Below, in pieces: positions 1 through 15,700 of a stretch of DNA of 64,000 nucleotides. The stretch lies in assembly GCF_047948215.1 (NCBI RefSeq), contig NC_134467.1:39244520-39308519 (forward strand), read 5' to 3'. The translations under genes and the position numbers were made by a program. Below the pieces are notes generated by a model, which did no database searches, was not told where the DNA came from, and worked only from the letters and a program-made list of their open reading frames with translations. This DNA is from Lycorma delicatula (taxonomy: Eukaryota; Arthropoda; Insecta; Hemiptera; Fulgoridae). Position 1 is the first letter of the stretch. Each line of letters begins with the position of its first letter.

Positions 1-552
1 CCCTTGGTTTTATTAATTTTGTTCTACATTTAATGCAATCAATACCCCATATATAGAAATTTTTTGAAGAATCTATATTGAGCAACAAATTTCTATTAAC
101 TGTTTGAACCTCTATAACTTTCTTTTGAACTAAGGGGGGTGTGTGTCTTTAAACATCAATATTTTCAAAATCATGATATTCAAAATGCTGACTGATCCTA
201 AACTTTCCCTTTATATTTATGTTGAAACAATATAACGACAGCCAGGAAATGAATAATTAAAATGAAAAGACAAACTATTTGCTTGTGAGCATCGTCTTAA
301 ATCGTAATGACCTACTCACAAACCAATTTTTAGAAGGAAAACTAATCTGTCGGAATATCCACTCTGTTTACCAGTTGTCTTTTCGCAAAGACAAAAGAAA
401 TACTGAATGAATTCCAAACTTGTTCTAAAGCTGTTTTGAATGGTGATTATCCAGGTGAACAGTGTTGGTTTATATACTTCTAATAAAGAGTTTGTGATTT
501 TTACTTTCAGACTTATAAGATAACAAATTCAAACGTAAAATCTGTTGAATTG
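1..552 (-). other. tra2 3' UTR or 3' flank, with possible alternative terminal exon
   Basis: If exon 7 reads through to its stop, this is 3' UTR. An AATAAA on the minus strand sits at 9-14. A strong acceptor (CACACCCCCCTTAG) ends at 130; from 129 to the window edge the frame joined to the exon 7 donor stays open for 43 codons, but its product resembles nothing I know. Otherwise AT-rich. Confidence 0.35.
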
Positions 553-700
553 TTAATTATTATAATAATACTTACGTGGAGAATATGAATAAGATCGGGA
601 TCTGTACCGTCTACGGCTGCGATAATACGGTGAAGGTGATCTTTTATAATGATTATAACGACCACCACCGCCGCCACCACCTCCTCCATAATGATAATCG
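553..700 (-). CDS. tra2: tra2 coding exon 7 (Gly-rich and RS2), probable C-terminus
   Basis: The acceptor TATTTTTAG is followed by DDYHY, nine glycines, then [20 protein letters not shown] and SYSYSP. Read straight on, the frame ends PRKYYYNN and TAA at 553-555, resembling the SPRRY end of many Tra2 proteins. However, a perfect donor C|GTAAGT lies at 570-576, so an alternative terminal exon is possible. The exon itself is secure; the final eight residues are not. Confidence 0.85.
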
Positions 701-3700
701 CTAAAAATATAAAATATATGTAAGACTTATTACCAAGTATATTTAAAACAATTAATAATCAAATTGGTACAAAATGACACTACTTAATGAAAAAATTTCA
801 AACTGAGATGGGAGGTGTAAATTACAAATTTTAGAAACAACAATCTGCAATGACAGGATGGCTCCCTCCATAAATAATAAATTACATCTTATAGAAAACA
901 ATAATTTTAGTTTATGTAAAGTTGAATTTAATGATGAAAAATATATTATTTATAAATAGTAAATAACACCTATGGAGACAATCAATCTAAAAAAATTAAC
1001 AAAAGGCAAAACAATGTTATAAAATCAATAATAAATTTTATAACCCAAAGAAACAAATATAAATTCACCTGTATGTAGAATGGATTTCAAAAAAAAAATC
1101 ACATACACAATTATAAAATGAAAATTACTTCTATCATAATGTAGCATATACACTATTGCAGACACCTAAGATAAACAGAGCCGGGAGGAAGAGGAATTTA
1201 GAGGCATTTTCTATTTGGCAAAGCAATATAACATATACTTATCAGGTATAATCAATCTGATAATGAATGCTAAAAAATGTAAAAAGCAAAGATTGATGAT
1301 TATACACTTGACAGTCAGTCACTAGGAAGGTAACAAAAAGATATATCAAATATTCTTTGTTTAAAAAAAGTCACAGAACACCAAAAAAAAATATAGAACA
1401 GAATCAAACCAGTCCACACTGATCACAAAAAATTAAGTATGAATGAAATTAAAAAAATAAACAGTAGAAGAAAGGAATTTGAAAGGGAAAAGAGACTGAC
1501 TGTCATTTATCTCCTCTAGAATATTGAAATAAAGAAAAACAATTGTTCAAAAAATGTTCTGATAATTCTCAACTGTCTTGTAATGAGTAGATTATCCCTA
1601 CTTTTCATACCATTCACTAATACACCATACCACTGATCCCTTCTCTAAAAAACAGTTGAGTTTTGGATAAATATGGAGTGGATACATACATACTCGTGTA
1701 ATTGTTGGACTCTTGTCACAGAATCCTTTGTGTTTGTATGGTTTTATGAAGCAGGAGGAAGCTCTGATTTTAATAAATGAAAAAAATAATTACAAGCTGA
1801 AACTTTTTAATGATTTCTCTGTTAATTTAAATTTAATAACTTTTAACACAAACTGGGTATGTGGATTTATAAAAATACAGATCCATGATTAACAGATAAA
1901 TAAAACAATTAATTAAATAAAATATTTAAAAAAAAAAAAAATGCAAATTTATATTTGTATACCTTTGTACAATTTAATCTGAGCATCCGTTTTTCTACAT
2001 ACAATTTTATTTAGCATAAATTTATTGAGTTTAAAACATGTTATGATGCCCACTCCAAACACTTATTTTTTTTTATAATCTTAAATTTACGATCTATATT
2101 TGTTTAACTAAGAAAATCTTTTTTTAATAAGCGTTGAGAACATTCATTTACGTTCACATATAAACTGACTGGTAATTTCATATAGTAGATTTGACTATTC
2201 AATTTATTTAATGACCTTATTATTGCACTGGTTTGCATGATTTTTGTTAACATTAATGAAAATGCTTTTTTTGTTTTGTTTTACTAGTTATTAAAATATT
2301 ATCCACAACAATATCCAACCACATTCCATTTCTGTGTAACTGTTAAACCTGTTTTGAATTAACTAGATTTACTGGGTTTCCCACCATATTCTACAAGCCT
2401 TTTAAAGTGTAATTTTATACACACAGTCAGTTAAGTGTATTTCAGCGATAATTTTATACAATATGACAAGTTCTAGTTAACGATGTTGCAAAAACCCAGT
2501 AGATACGTTTTGTTAAATATACGGAAGATTTAGATTATATCTATATCTCAGAAAGTCAAAAAAGCCTACTTTTTATATTTTAGGTACCAAACTGGAGATC
2601 AAGATAAGGATTGGATCATTTAATATTCCTATGATGAGGAGAGAATCTTCTGACCGTGTAAGTGATTGGTACTGAAACAGAAAAGGACATCTAAAAAACC
2701 AAAAGGGCAAAATTGAGTATCCACATTTGCCTTCAGCAATAAGGCCCATCCTCACAATCGGGCATTACCAATGTCAATTGCGTCTTTAAACTTGGACAAT
2801 GTTAAATTTCCTGATTATACTTATTTTTCATCAGGATCAGATTCACAACTTACTGAGACCACTATTAGTAACCTTACATTTTTACTAACCACCAGTGAGC
2901 CTCTTTTAAAAACTACTTGAAGCAAATTAAATGATTTGGTACTTGGTACATGACCTGGGTTTATCAAACTTCTTGGTTCCAGACTTCAACAGTGGGTCCT
3001 ATTAGATAAAAACACAAGCGATTCAGTTTACAGTAAATAGAATATAACATTTTCATGTTTTTATAAAATGGAAGGATTGCTATTCCTCTGTTATGATATT
3101 GATGGTTTCATAAATGAACTTGTTGAACGTATACCTTCCGAATGGCATATCTTCATAGAGCTATCTAAATACACCCTAAAAGAGGTTTTCCTTCACAATG
3201 GAAATAAAAAACAATTTATTCCTTTTGCTAATTCAGTGACAATGAAAAAAATACTATGCTAACTTGGCTACCATATTAAATAAAGTTAAATATGAACAGT
3301 ATCAGTGGGATATCTGTGGAAATTTAAAAATGATAGGTATATCGCTAGGACTTCAAGGGATTTTTAAAAATATTGTTTTTATACCTATGGGACAGTTGGG
3401 CAACACAAGAACATTTCATTAAGAAAGAAAGTCCTCAAAGAACTTTTGAACCAGTTAATCCAAATATAAAGAGTATTGCTCCCCTTGCTCTGATCCAAAA
3501 ACAGTGCTTCGCCTGCCTCTCCACATATTAAGCTTGGACTAATGAAAAACTATGATAAAGCTGTGGACAAAGAAGGTAATGGGGGTTTCAAGTATTTAAA
3601 ATAACTATTTCCCATTTAAGTGATGCAAAACTAAAAGAAGGCATCTTTACTGGATCTCAAATAAGGAAACTTTTAAGTGATTTCCCTTTAAATAAAAATT

Positions 3701-6700
3701 AAATGACAAAGAATTAGCAGCTTGGAGCTGTTTTGTAAATGTAGTAAAAGGATTTATAGATAATTAGAAGGTTGAGCACTACAAAACCCTCATTTTTTGC
3801 ACTCATTTGGATTTATTTTGGAAAATTTGAGTGCAGTAAGTGACAAATAAGGAGAGAGATTTCACCAGGACATCGGTACAATAGAAATATAATACCAGTG
3901 ATTCTGGGATCCATCTATGATTCAAGACTACCGCTTGACTTTATTGAACACAAGAGAAAAAAGTGAAGTCTATTTTGTCACTGTATGGTAGGTACCATTA
4001 AGTAACATTTTATATCTTTTATTGCATATGGTCCTTAATAAAAAATCTTTAAATAGATTTAACATGTTTAAGATGTACATATACTTTTTATTCAATGTAC
4101 ATTACATTGAAAAATATGTCGTCTGCTGTTTTTAGTCAAATCCCCAACCTCTGTAACAAGACCACAAAATACTTAAAACAAAATTAATCAATGTTAATTA
4201 AAAAAAAGTTTTAATTTGTAGACTAATGTTATTTATTTATTAACATTCAGAATTGCAACAAAGCTGATACCCAATTACAATAATTTACTTCTTTTTGGAT
4301 GACAGATAAATTCTGAAGGATATGAATAGTATGAACATTTACTGAACAACAGCGCCATTGATTATTTGTTTAAATATCCAATTTTTTCTTTTTAACAATA
4401 TAGGATTGCAATTTAAAGATTAAATGCCTAGAACAGAAAGTCAAGATATTAAAATTTTCCTTATCACAATGAGGTAAATTCAACATGTATCAGTATCTAA
4501 TGTTTAACATGAATAATTGGCATTTGCTAACTAATGAACATGATGTCACTTAGTTCCTGCAACTATGTAGCACCTACCAAGAACCATGACATGTCGCAAT
4601 GTATATGCTAAGCGTCTTTAAGAAACTGATGGTGTCGTGTGGCTTATCAACAAACGTACCTGCCAGTCAATATGCGTGTTGGTACTTGGCTGAAAAATTT
4701 GAATCACAGCTCTGCGATTATCATATGTTTTCTATAAAGATGGATGTTCAAACTATCAAATGTTGTTTGGTATCACCATGAGTTGGGTAAGGGTCTGAAT
4801 ACAGTAGTCAATTGGAATAACTTTTTTAAATGCGTGTCTACAACATTGAACAGCACAGGCGAGGTAAAATTGATTTTTAAAATTTTAAATGCTGTTCACA
4901 AGGCAGAGAAATAAAATTGGTTGTAACAACCAAAAGCGGTCTACCTGCAACAATGGATTTTCAGTGGCATTTGTCATGAAAATTGCAACTGTTTTGTTGT
5001 GAAACCTGCTGTCGGATTGATTGAAACTCTGGTGAATGCTATAACATTCACCAGAGCATATACATATAATGCTATATGTATAACATATATGTTATACATG
5101 TATTATATGTTATTACATATAATGTAATAACAGAGCATATTGTACTCAAATTTCTGGCATGCGTACCAAACAGATAAAGGAAACGGAAGGGTTCTGCCAT
5201 TATACTGTAAATATCTGCACATTTTCTTGATCCTCAAAGCAATTCTCATACTTAAACCATAGAGTGCTTTTGGAGATCATTGAAATGACAGACTAGAAAC
5301 ATAGATGAACCACCAGCAGCACATGGAACATTTCTTCGCTGCATTAATGTAGTGTTGTATGATACGGGATGAGAACAAATTACAAAAAAAAATTTTCAAT
5401 TTAATAAGGAACATCTGGCTGCCGGAAGTCACCATGTAGCAAGTCAGTTAAGTAAATCTTCTGTGAACTTTAAGTTTAAATAATGCAGTAGCTCATAAAT
5501 TAATAATGAATAAAAGGATTTGTTTGAAAAAGCCACTGATTTGAAGGGACAAGTGATCAAACTGGTATTCAATAATAGTATAAGTCTACCCGAGATTTGA
5601 AATGAAAACCTTATAGTTTTGTTGGTTTCGAATCTATATTAATAATACGTAAAACAGCATATATTGACAGAGTTTAAAACATCAGAATTATTTTTAGATC
5701 TTAACTTATACATCATTTAAAAGATATTAGGTAACAATACATTTATGATTAATGACTGGTGGATTTTTATTTTTTAAATTCTTAAGTTTTTAGATATATT
5801 AATACAATGAAAACATTCAAGTATTTGTTCCTATTCATGAATAACATGTTTGAAAGAAACTCATTTTAGATTACTCGAATCACCTATGAATTTGATGCCT
5901 ATGAATTTGATTCAAATAACTAACGATTTGCAACTTGATCTCATTTTCAAGACACTTAAATATTCCATTTAAATAGTTTAAAGTTTACATCAAAAATTAA
6001 TTTAAATATCAGGAAGAGATTTTTGAAAGTGTTATGTTTGGAGTGTCGCTTTATATGGAAGTGAAACTTGGACAATCGGAGTATCTGAGAAGAAAAGATT
6101 AGAAGCTTTTGAAATGCGGTGCTATAGGAGAATGTTAAAAATCAGATGGGTGGATAAAGTGACAAATGAAGAGGTATTGCGGCAAATAGATGAAGAAAGA
6201 AGCATTTGGAAAAATATAGTTAAAAGAAGAGACAGACTTATAGGCCACATACTAAGGCATCCTGGAATAGTCGCTTTAATATTGGAAGGACAGGTAGAAG
6301 GGAAAAATTGTGTAGGCAGGCCACGTTTGGAGTATGTAAAACAAATTGTTGGGGATGTAGGATGTAGAGGATATACTGAAATGAAACGACTAGCACTAGA
6401 TAGGGAATCTTGGAGAGCTGCATCAAATCAGTCAAATGACTGAAGACAAAAAAAAAATAAATAAATATAGTATATCGATAAAACAAAAAAAAGCTATCAA
6501 TAAACAAAACGATTTTTTTATACCACAATGGTTAACAACATTTTGATAAAATAGTTAAAACCTCCTTATGATTTTATTTTTAAAAAGTTTTAATTTTGTT
6601 TTTTATTATACATTTAACATTTTAGTTTCAGGTTTTTTTTTAATTATCTGGATCTAAAAAAAATTCTCCTTACGATTAAATTCACCATCATACTTCATAT

Positions 6701-9700
6701 ATTTTGTTCCCATATCATCAAGTTATAATAAAAAATATTTTAATAATTATCTTTCATCAGATTTAAAGTTTTTTTTAAAGCACATCAAGGCATAAATAAA
6801 AAGCGAAACAAAAGTTTTTGAACCGAATAAAATTTTGTTAATACAAGACAGAAAACTTGATTATATGAGAGCACTTTACTAACTTTTTTCATGTTGAGAA
6901 AATTATTGATAGGAAAGCTAATCTCAAATTGCACCTACCATCATCCATTTTTTGTTTATACCTGCTTTCATACATAGATGATAGATAGAAGCATCATACA
7001 TAGATTATTAGGAAGTTAATACGTTATTTCATGTTAAGGCAAGAAGTAAACATGTTTTGTTTTTAATACTGTTAGTATTATACGTTATTTATATTTCTTA
7101 AATTTTTTTTTACAAGTTACATTTTTATTTTTCTTAATTTGCCACAAAACTGTGTAACTTCATCATTGTAACTTTTTGTTTTATTTTGAATTTTTGGCCA
7201 ACCTTCTACAAATAATTTAATAAATATAAAAACATTAAACATCTTTTTTTTAAATTAATACATTAACGAATAAGAAAAAAATAATACAATTGCAGAAGTA
7301 ATATTTTTTAATCTTAACTTCTCAAAATGCATTTAAAACATAATTCATAAAATACAACGTATAATATACACGCTTTATTACACAATTCTAAGGTACAGGA
7401 CAGTCTTCAGTAGATGGACTGAAGGGGAATCATGTCAGAAGTAGATTGTGTACATATTTTGCTAATCTCATAACTCGAGAAACTATTTTCACAACCACAA
7501 TCTACAAAGAATTGGAATACAAATCCCAAACTCAATCTATCTTAAAAAACAAACCAAAATAAAATATATAACCATAATTAAAATTAAATACCCGCCAGAT
7601 AAATAAAAAGACTCAGCAGCAACAGACTGATATCCAGGCTCTGCAATAAACAAGGGGATAAAAAAACCCTCAAATATCCCTTCCGATCCAGGATAATTAT
7701 ATAAAACATATATGAACAGTTACAGCTTTATATATGTATCTTTATTTAAAAATACTAATTACTGATACAAAAGAGGGATATACATTTAATGTATAGGTAA
7801 ATTATCAATTAGCAACTAGAATATTAGGGCTTGTTTAAGGATTAGGAAGTACACTAGGCTGAAATCAACACCTTGTTACATTGTCAATCATTATAGCAAC
7901 AGTTACAATAAGCATGTTGATAGATTATGCTAGCCCTTAAAATAGAAAGTACTGAAATGGTGTAAAACTTCTGTCAAACTTAGTTTACTCCCAATGTAGA
8001 ACAATACTATAACTAAATGATGCCATAACACCAAACCAGATTGCAGTACAATGCTGATACAATTAATAAAACTGTGTTTTTTCTGTATCACCTGTAGGTA
8101 ATAGTAAGGTATTAACAATGAATACACTCTGGCAACCAAATATCAAATAATGAAGAGATGGAGCAATTTAATGTTGAAATCTTGCCATTGTGAATTCTCT
8201 TAGCCATGGAACATGGTAAAGTATGACTTACATCCGAATAAAACAGACATCCACTTCAGTTTAAACTGTAAGTTGTGAGTGTAAATACACTAAAATGTGT
8301 GCATCATAAAAAAAAGTGTATAAGTGGCAATATATAAGAATAATACACAGACTTGCTGATGTGAAATGCTGAGTAAATTGATCATTTATGTCTCAGAAGA
8401 GTGGTCTCATCTACAGTGAGCAACAAAACATTTATTGCTGGTGAAGAAGTGCAGGAGGTGACCGAGAGAGGAGCGCTTCAGGCAAAATTCTACGTGTTAT
8501 TTTCTAACATAATGTGGACCTGCATGTTGCAGAAACCACTGCCTATTTTGTTTGAAATTACATAAAAGGTAAGAGTGCATTTTGGCGTCCCAAACAAATT
8601 AACTTTAGAATATTATACAATAAACCCCCTCTCAGATTCTCTGATTTACATTGGAGAGGATGTTAACCAAATTTCTATTCACTGACAAATCATTCTCAAG
8701 GCAGCTTGTAAGTAATCCATATGATTCCTTTGTGTAGTTTTTCATCTGTTCCCAGAAATCATCCTACAAGTTAAGGCTAAGGGGAAATGTTTCTTCTTTA
8801 GAAAACTGTATTTCCAAGGAATGCTCTTGACTAGGCTGAAATGACACTTATCAGAAATGCAACTGGGCAGAGTACCTTTACAGCTTAAGTAAAATTTATG
8901 GAAGAAATTGATGCCCATTATAGCTACAGGTCGATGTAACGCAATGTGCAATCATTCATGATAATATCAACCATCTACTGACATTTGTCAGCTACTTTAG
9001 TTGCTGTACAGGTGTTCTCATAGTAGAAATCATAAATATGTTACAAAATGACAAATTAAATATAAACATTCCTTCCATCTACTTCCTATTCATAAAAAAA
9101 GGCACCACAGAAAACTATACTTAACTGAAATTAATGAAAACATCTAATTTACTTATTCCAATAATAAAAAAAGAAAATATGAATGCAATGTATAAATTAT
9201 TTTTACACTGCCTTTACAGGGGACCAAAGCCTGTATTCATCATTGAGCTGGAACCCAGGTGGCAAACATGGAAAGGAAGTATCCCAGTTATTCAATCAAA
9301 AATTGAAGGCTTAACTATCAGCCAATAATCTTCTTTGATATATTTTTTTTTTAACTCTCAAGTAAATTAAGAATCATTTCTAGTTTTACTTGATGAGCGA
9401 TTCTTGTATTTAAGTTAAAAAATTTAGCTTCAGAAAAGTCTAGTTTCAGCTATGCACATGTACGACGAAGTAAAACGGTAGTAAAGTCCTTTCCCTGATA
9501 TGAAAATCGGTACATAAAACCACAAACACCAGAAACTACCTGCACCCATCAGAGGTTGGTCCCTTAAAAAAACTGAATTATCAAGAACACTGCTCTCCAA
9601 AAATATTATGAGTAAATAAATATGTCCTTTAAAAACCAATATTTCTTAAAGAAAAATACTTTTTACAATAAAATTTGGCAGAATTAGAAAGAAAATTAAA

Positions 9701-12700
9701 AAAAAAAAAAAATACAAATGCAATATAAAAACTACTGGAAAATACTTAGGAATTTTGTCTACTACAGAAAAAAGTAAGCAAATGATCTGTGCTTTTTTAG
9801 CACAAATTAAAAAAATAAGTCAATTGAAAGTATACTTTAACTATATTTAACAACTTTTTTGGTGCAGACTACAATAATGAAAGTGTTTTATATCATTTTA
9901 TAAAGAAATTAACATTTGTAAAGTCCATGAAGCAATTTAAAGAATAAATAATCTAAGGTTCAAGATCTAAGATAATCAAGAAGTTTAAAGCACATAAAAT
10001 GTCAATGATGCAATCAAAAAGCCATATTTTACAAATATGCAATCAAAAACCAAACTCATTAATAGAATTTGTTTAAAAAAAAAAAGCGTTTACGTAATAT
10101 TATTGGAGTACAAACTAGTGTAAAATGATTTTAAAAAATTATTTTATGTATAAAAACATTTTAAGAAAAACAAAAATGTTATGTCTCTAGGATTACGAGA
10201 AAGAGAGATCGGGCGGTGGTGAGGGAGGGAGACAGAGAAAGTGTGAGAAACCAAATTGTGTCGCATTATCTACAAGGGTTATTTTTTTCAAGGTCTGATC
10301 AGTCGCGAAATAAAACCCAGTGCAAAAATTGGATGAACCTTTGCGCATATGTGTTGCACAATCTGTCTAGTACGGCCTTCAATCACGTCGCATCACTTTG
10401 TTTAGTTCTGAACACGCAGCTAGCACGTAGACATGTCCACAACAATAGCATCTCCCGCCAAGGGTGAAATGCGTGCGGTAATTCGATTTCTTCAGGCTGA
10501 CGGGTGTAATGCAGCTGAAATTCATAGACGAATAAGTAATGACTACGGTGAAACTTCAATGAGTGACAGCAAAGTGCAACAATGGTGCAGGAACTTTAAA
10601 GCAGGACGTACAGATGTTCATGATGCAGGTGGTCGGGGACGCAAGCGAGTACTGTAACAAAGAAGCTCCTACAGTGTTTTCGTTGGGAAGTGTTTGATCA
10701 CCCACCATACAGCCCAGACTTGGCTCCATCCGATTTTCACCTCTTTGCTCACACGAAACACTGGCTAAAAGGACAACATTTTGGCACAGACCAGTGTAGA
10801 AACATGGCTGAAAACACAGGCGGCTACGTTCTATGACAAGGGTATTGAAAAGTTGGTACCACGCTATGACAAATGTCTAAATCGGAGTGGCGACTATATA
10901 GAGAAATAGCGTAACTATGCAAGCACTTGTTACAAATAAAAAATTTTTTATTTTCACTGTGGTTTTAATTTTGTGACCCATCGGACCATGAGAAAAAAAA
11001 TAACCCTCGTAATTCATGAAACCAGATATTTGTTTGTATATGGCAAACATGTTTATTTTGACAAGTCAAACAAACAGAAATACAAATGATATTCAACCCT
11101 ACAAGCAATGCCTTCACTCTGTTCAATATAGACTTCATTATCTTAGAGAAAGCAACTCCCAACTAAAGCCTCTTAATCTGCAATTGATTTACACGTACTA
11201 TAGCCATAAAGATAAGACAGATAAAATAAAGTAATAAATTAACCTCTTTCTATTTTTAAACAATGCAAATAATTGACATGACGTGAATAATTATGGGAAC
11301 TGTATTTTTATTAATGAATAATAAATACTTTATGTAAATACAACCTTTAATTAAACATATTTCATGAATATTTTTGAGTGTTATGTATATATTTTCACTG
11401 TAATAACTGGTATGTATTCATTAAAGAATGAGAAAAAGATGTTATATAGTTACACGTTCATGTAAATCACATATACATTTAAAGACAGCATTGGAAGATC
11501 TGTAATAAAGATGTTCAATACTTCTTTAATGACAGTGCAACAAGAGAACATATAAATGTTGAACAATAAAATATATTAATAAATAAACAAATTCTAACTT
11601 TGAGCTATAGAAATTCAAGGAGCAATCAGATTTTTGTTATGAGAAAAACAATTCTGCAGTGGAAATTCATAGGCAAGTTTGTGACACTTACAAGCCAAAT
11701 ATTATAAGTGGTAATAGAGTAAGACAGTGGTGCTGTTCAACAAGAAGGTGAATTAAACATTCATGAAGAACGCTCTGGCAGGCTGTCTAAGCTAACAGAT
11801 GATTTAATTGAAAAAAGAGGAAAATGGCACTCCAACATCACAATTATCTTATGTTTCCTGATGTGTACCATCTTTGATTTAAGAATTGTGTGCAAAATGG
11901 CTGAACAGTCTTGCTGCAGTCCATAAATTTTCGTGGCATTATAAAACTGTTGATGATTAACTGTTTGATCGCATTGTTACTGGTGATGAAACTTGAGACA
12001 AAGAAACAGTCAATGCGACGGTAGCATTCATCATTTATTAGATCAAAGAACTTCAAACATGGTAAAAAGCTTATGGGAAATATTTTTTGGGTCCTGCTTA
12101 TCAAATTTAGTAATCCCAGAACTAGTGTAAATACAGGTACATGTAAAAAATTAATCTTAGAAGAGCTATAAAAAAAAACAAAAACAAATGAGTTGAGATC
12201 CTGACCCTGCAGGATTTTGTTTTTGAATGACAATGCCTGGCCACACATGGCAAATCAGACAGCAAGGCAGTTGGAAAATCTTCAATCATCTATCCTGAAG
12301 CCAACGGACAATGACAATGAATTGAAAAATGGTGTTAATGTATGGTTTAAGTCGCTGGCAATGAAATTTATTGAAGAGGGAGTAAAGACGTTGTGAAAAA
12401 TGTGAAGGCTGTAATGTAGTAAAGTATTAAGTTTGTTCATGTTTTGTTTTTATCTCAAAACAGACCTTACTTACAAATTCCATCCTAAAATTTAATAGTT
12501 TGTATATTGCTACAATTAGTAATCTCTGACACTATTACTCAATTTATACCACAAAAAAACAATTTAGTTACAAATTAAATAAGATAAATTTACTTATTTT
12601 TTTTTGTTGGTAATTCAGCAATAAACAGTCCTTATATAAAACAACATTTCTTAAGTTGATGAATGAAAACATAGAAGCATGTGAATTTTTTCTTTACTTC

Positions 12701-15700
12701 TCAAACAGTGCATTAAAACATTTCACACAAAAAGAACTGCATACAACGCTGAAAGTGTGTATGTAACTTTTACTAATTTAACGATCATAATTAATTATTA
12801 ATAAATGATTCAGTAAATTGCATTCCAGTAACAAATATAATTATTTATGACAAGTTTTAATAAATATTTTGTTTTTCTTTACGTTAAGTAAAATTGCTGA
12901 GATCTTAGCTTCACCATAACAAATTTTTATCAAATTTAATTAAATTCATTTCAAAATCACATTACAGTAACTGTAGAATATTTCATTCTACACCAGTATC
13001 TGAGAAGGTTAAACTCTGTAATCTTAATACTTTAATTTCATAAAAAAAGGCTCTAATGAAACAAAAATCTCAGGGAAAGTATCAAATGTGATGAGCAAAA
13101 AAATCGCTACAGAAGCAACTATAAATAATTATTTATTATACTTACCAATAAATTAGCAATTTTATAAATAATTATTTTTTATACTTACCAATGAATTGTC
13201 TGTCTGATGGATGGATATATATATTTTTTTTTTTTTTTCATACAGATTGAATAATTAAAAAAAACTAATTTTTTATTTTATATTTATAGAGATTAGCCCC
13301 TAGTGGCAATTGTATAACCCAGCAATGATAAATTTTTGTATCGTATACCTTTTTAGGATATATGTACATCATAAATTTTTTTTTTACAAGTTACTGATCA
13401 TCTAAAAATTTTATCAAAAGAATAAACACCAAAAATTAAATTTTCATCTTATACTTAGCATTCTCGCATATAAATTGTAATGGAGGGGCCAACATTTTGT
13501 TAAACAATAATGTCACTTCAGTTAAGTGGTTTTCTTAAATGTTTTCACAAAAAAAAAAAAAAAAAATTTAATGCAGTTTAAACATAATTTTTAGACACTA
13601 AAACAAACCATATTGTTTCTTTATTTTATTTCGACTAATTTAAAAAAAAAAAAAAAAAAAAACATAATAAAAAAAATTAATCTTGCATAGGAAAAGTTTT
13701 TAAGATAGACTTTTTAAAATAAAGAAAAGAAATTTTTAAAAACTATTGTTCAAAGGTTCCAAAAAGAGATATAAGAATTTATAAAATCATAAAGAAAAAA
13801 CTGCTGATATACCAGACATTAAAAAAAAAAAAAAAATCTATTTTATCAAACCTTGCAATTACAACTACTCGTAAGTAGCTACATTATTTCCCAATATTAG
13901 TGTTAAAAATTTTCCTTTTCAGTAAAAAACAACAATTTCAAAAAATCACAGATTTTTTATTTCAATTAGTACATTAATCCAATTAACTTATTTCATTGGT
14001 TTTTTGAAAATCATTTAACGTAAAACAAAAATTTTGAGATTTAATTCACCTAATCTATTTACTAGAAACAATAATTGTGTACGCATAAACAGGGAGGGGA
14101 TACTAAAATTTCATGTAGTGACAGAAATTTGTTTATTATCTACTTTTAATAAAACAATTTTATGACAAAATTTTAACCTTCATTCCATTATATGATAATT
14201 TTTTATAAAATACAGACAACAATGCTTTAAACTATGTCACCAATCATTCCTGCGTTGCTGTCACATTATGTATAGCAATGGTGTCAAGAGTGGATTTCTA
14301 ACATTATTACTGATGTTTATAACAGCAAACTCCAGAGTGATTTCAACACTACAGTTATATTCAGCTTAACGAAGAAACCACTCCACTGTTAACTTACTTT
14401 CCATATTACAAGCATGTAATAATTTGTTGTTCATAAACGGTTTCCTTTGTAATACTGAAAATTATATTTTGGATGTTATAAACTTAAGGTTAAATATACT
14501 TTAAAATAAATATAAAATAATGTGTTTTCAAAATATCTTACCATCACCAATTTTAATTATTTTTTTTAAAACAGTACACTGAAGGGAAGATTTGGATTAC
14601 ACATTAAATTTGTAAGGTATATGATGTGGATAGGTTAATACAAAAAAACAAAATCCATAAGCTTTTTAAAACAGAATATTTGCAAACTAAGTTTTAAAAA
14701 AAAAATCCTTGCCAAAAGTGAATAAACATCAGGGAAATGAACGTCTATTCTTACTGCATGCAAAGAAGGTAATTATTATAGATTTATAACATTAATTATA
14801 AATAATATATATTATATATATAGGCAGTAATAAAACTTTTGAATTTATATTATCAATTAATTAAATACCTCTTTAATTACCACGATGTTAAAAAATATGT
14901 TAATTTAAAATTAGCACAGTAAAACCTCTGAACAGTATATACCGCAGGAACTGGATAAAAATGTCAGTTGGTAGTGGTGGTGGGGGGGTCAATATTTTCA
15001 AGTCTGATAAACATTCTACAGGGTGTCCCATATAAAACGCAACCCATCAATCACTCATCCATGAAATTTCATGGATGAAAACCTTACTCGTTACTGAAAT
15101 GGACTCGTCCAACATCTGAACATCGCGGTGACACAGTAGAACACTACCGATAGTAACAATGCAATCATAACGTTCAGTGTATCGCTAGAGACAAGATTGT
15201 GTTTTCGCTAGATGAACGTGTTTTCATTGTTGAGTCGTACTTCAGTACGAAATCAGTGGTTGCAGTGCAAGATTTGTTTCGCCATAAGTACCCAGATAAA
15301 CCAGCTCCTAACAAAACATCAGTATTAAGGTTAGTCGCAAAATTTAGAGACCGGTTCTGTTAATAACAAGGAACACAAAAGATCTGCATCGGTGTTGAAT
15401 ACAGATACAGTCACTGAAATCAAAGACCGATTACTCGCCTCGCCAAATAAATCGATCAGACATTTGTCTGCTGAAATTAATTTGTCTAAATCAGCCGTTC
15501 ATCGGGCGACCAAACGATTACAATTACAACCTTATCGCATTCAAACGGTTCATCGACTTCTTGAGCCCGACAAAGAAAACGGCTACAATATTGTCAATGG
15601 TTCTGTCGATTTCTGCGTGAGAGAATGTTATGGATTCGTTATTTTTCACAGATGAAACAAGGTTTAATTTGGATGGCTACATAAACAGCCAAAACAGTAG

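Noticed and set aside
8400..9010. Coding-like composition suggesting a transposase relic
   Set aside because: No frame gave an ordered set of recognisable motifs on either strand.
9134..9328. 64-codon plus-strand frame
   Set aside because: No recognisable family, no splice context and composition like chance open frames in this AT-rich DNA.
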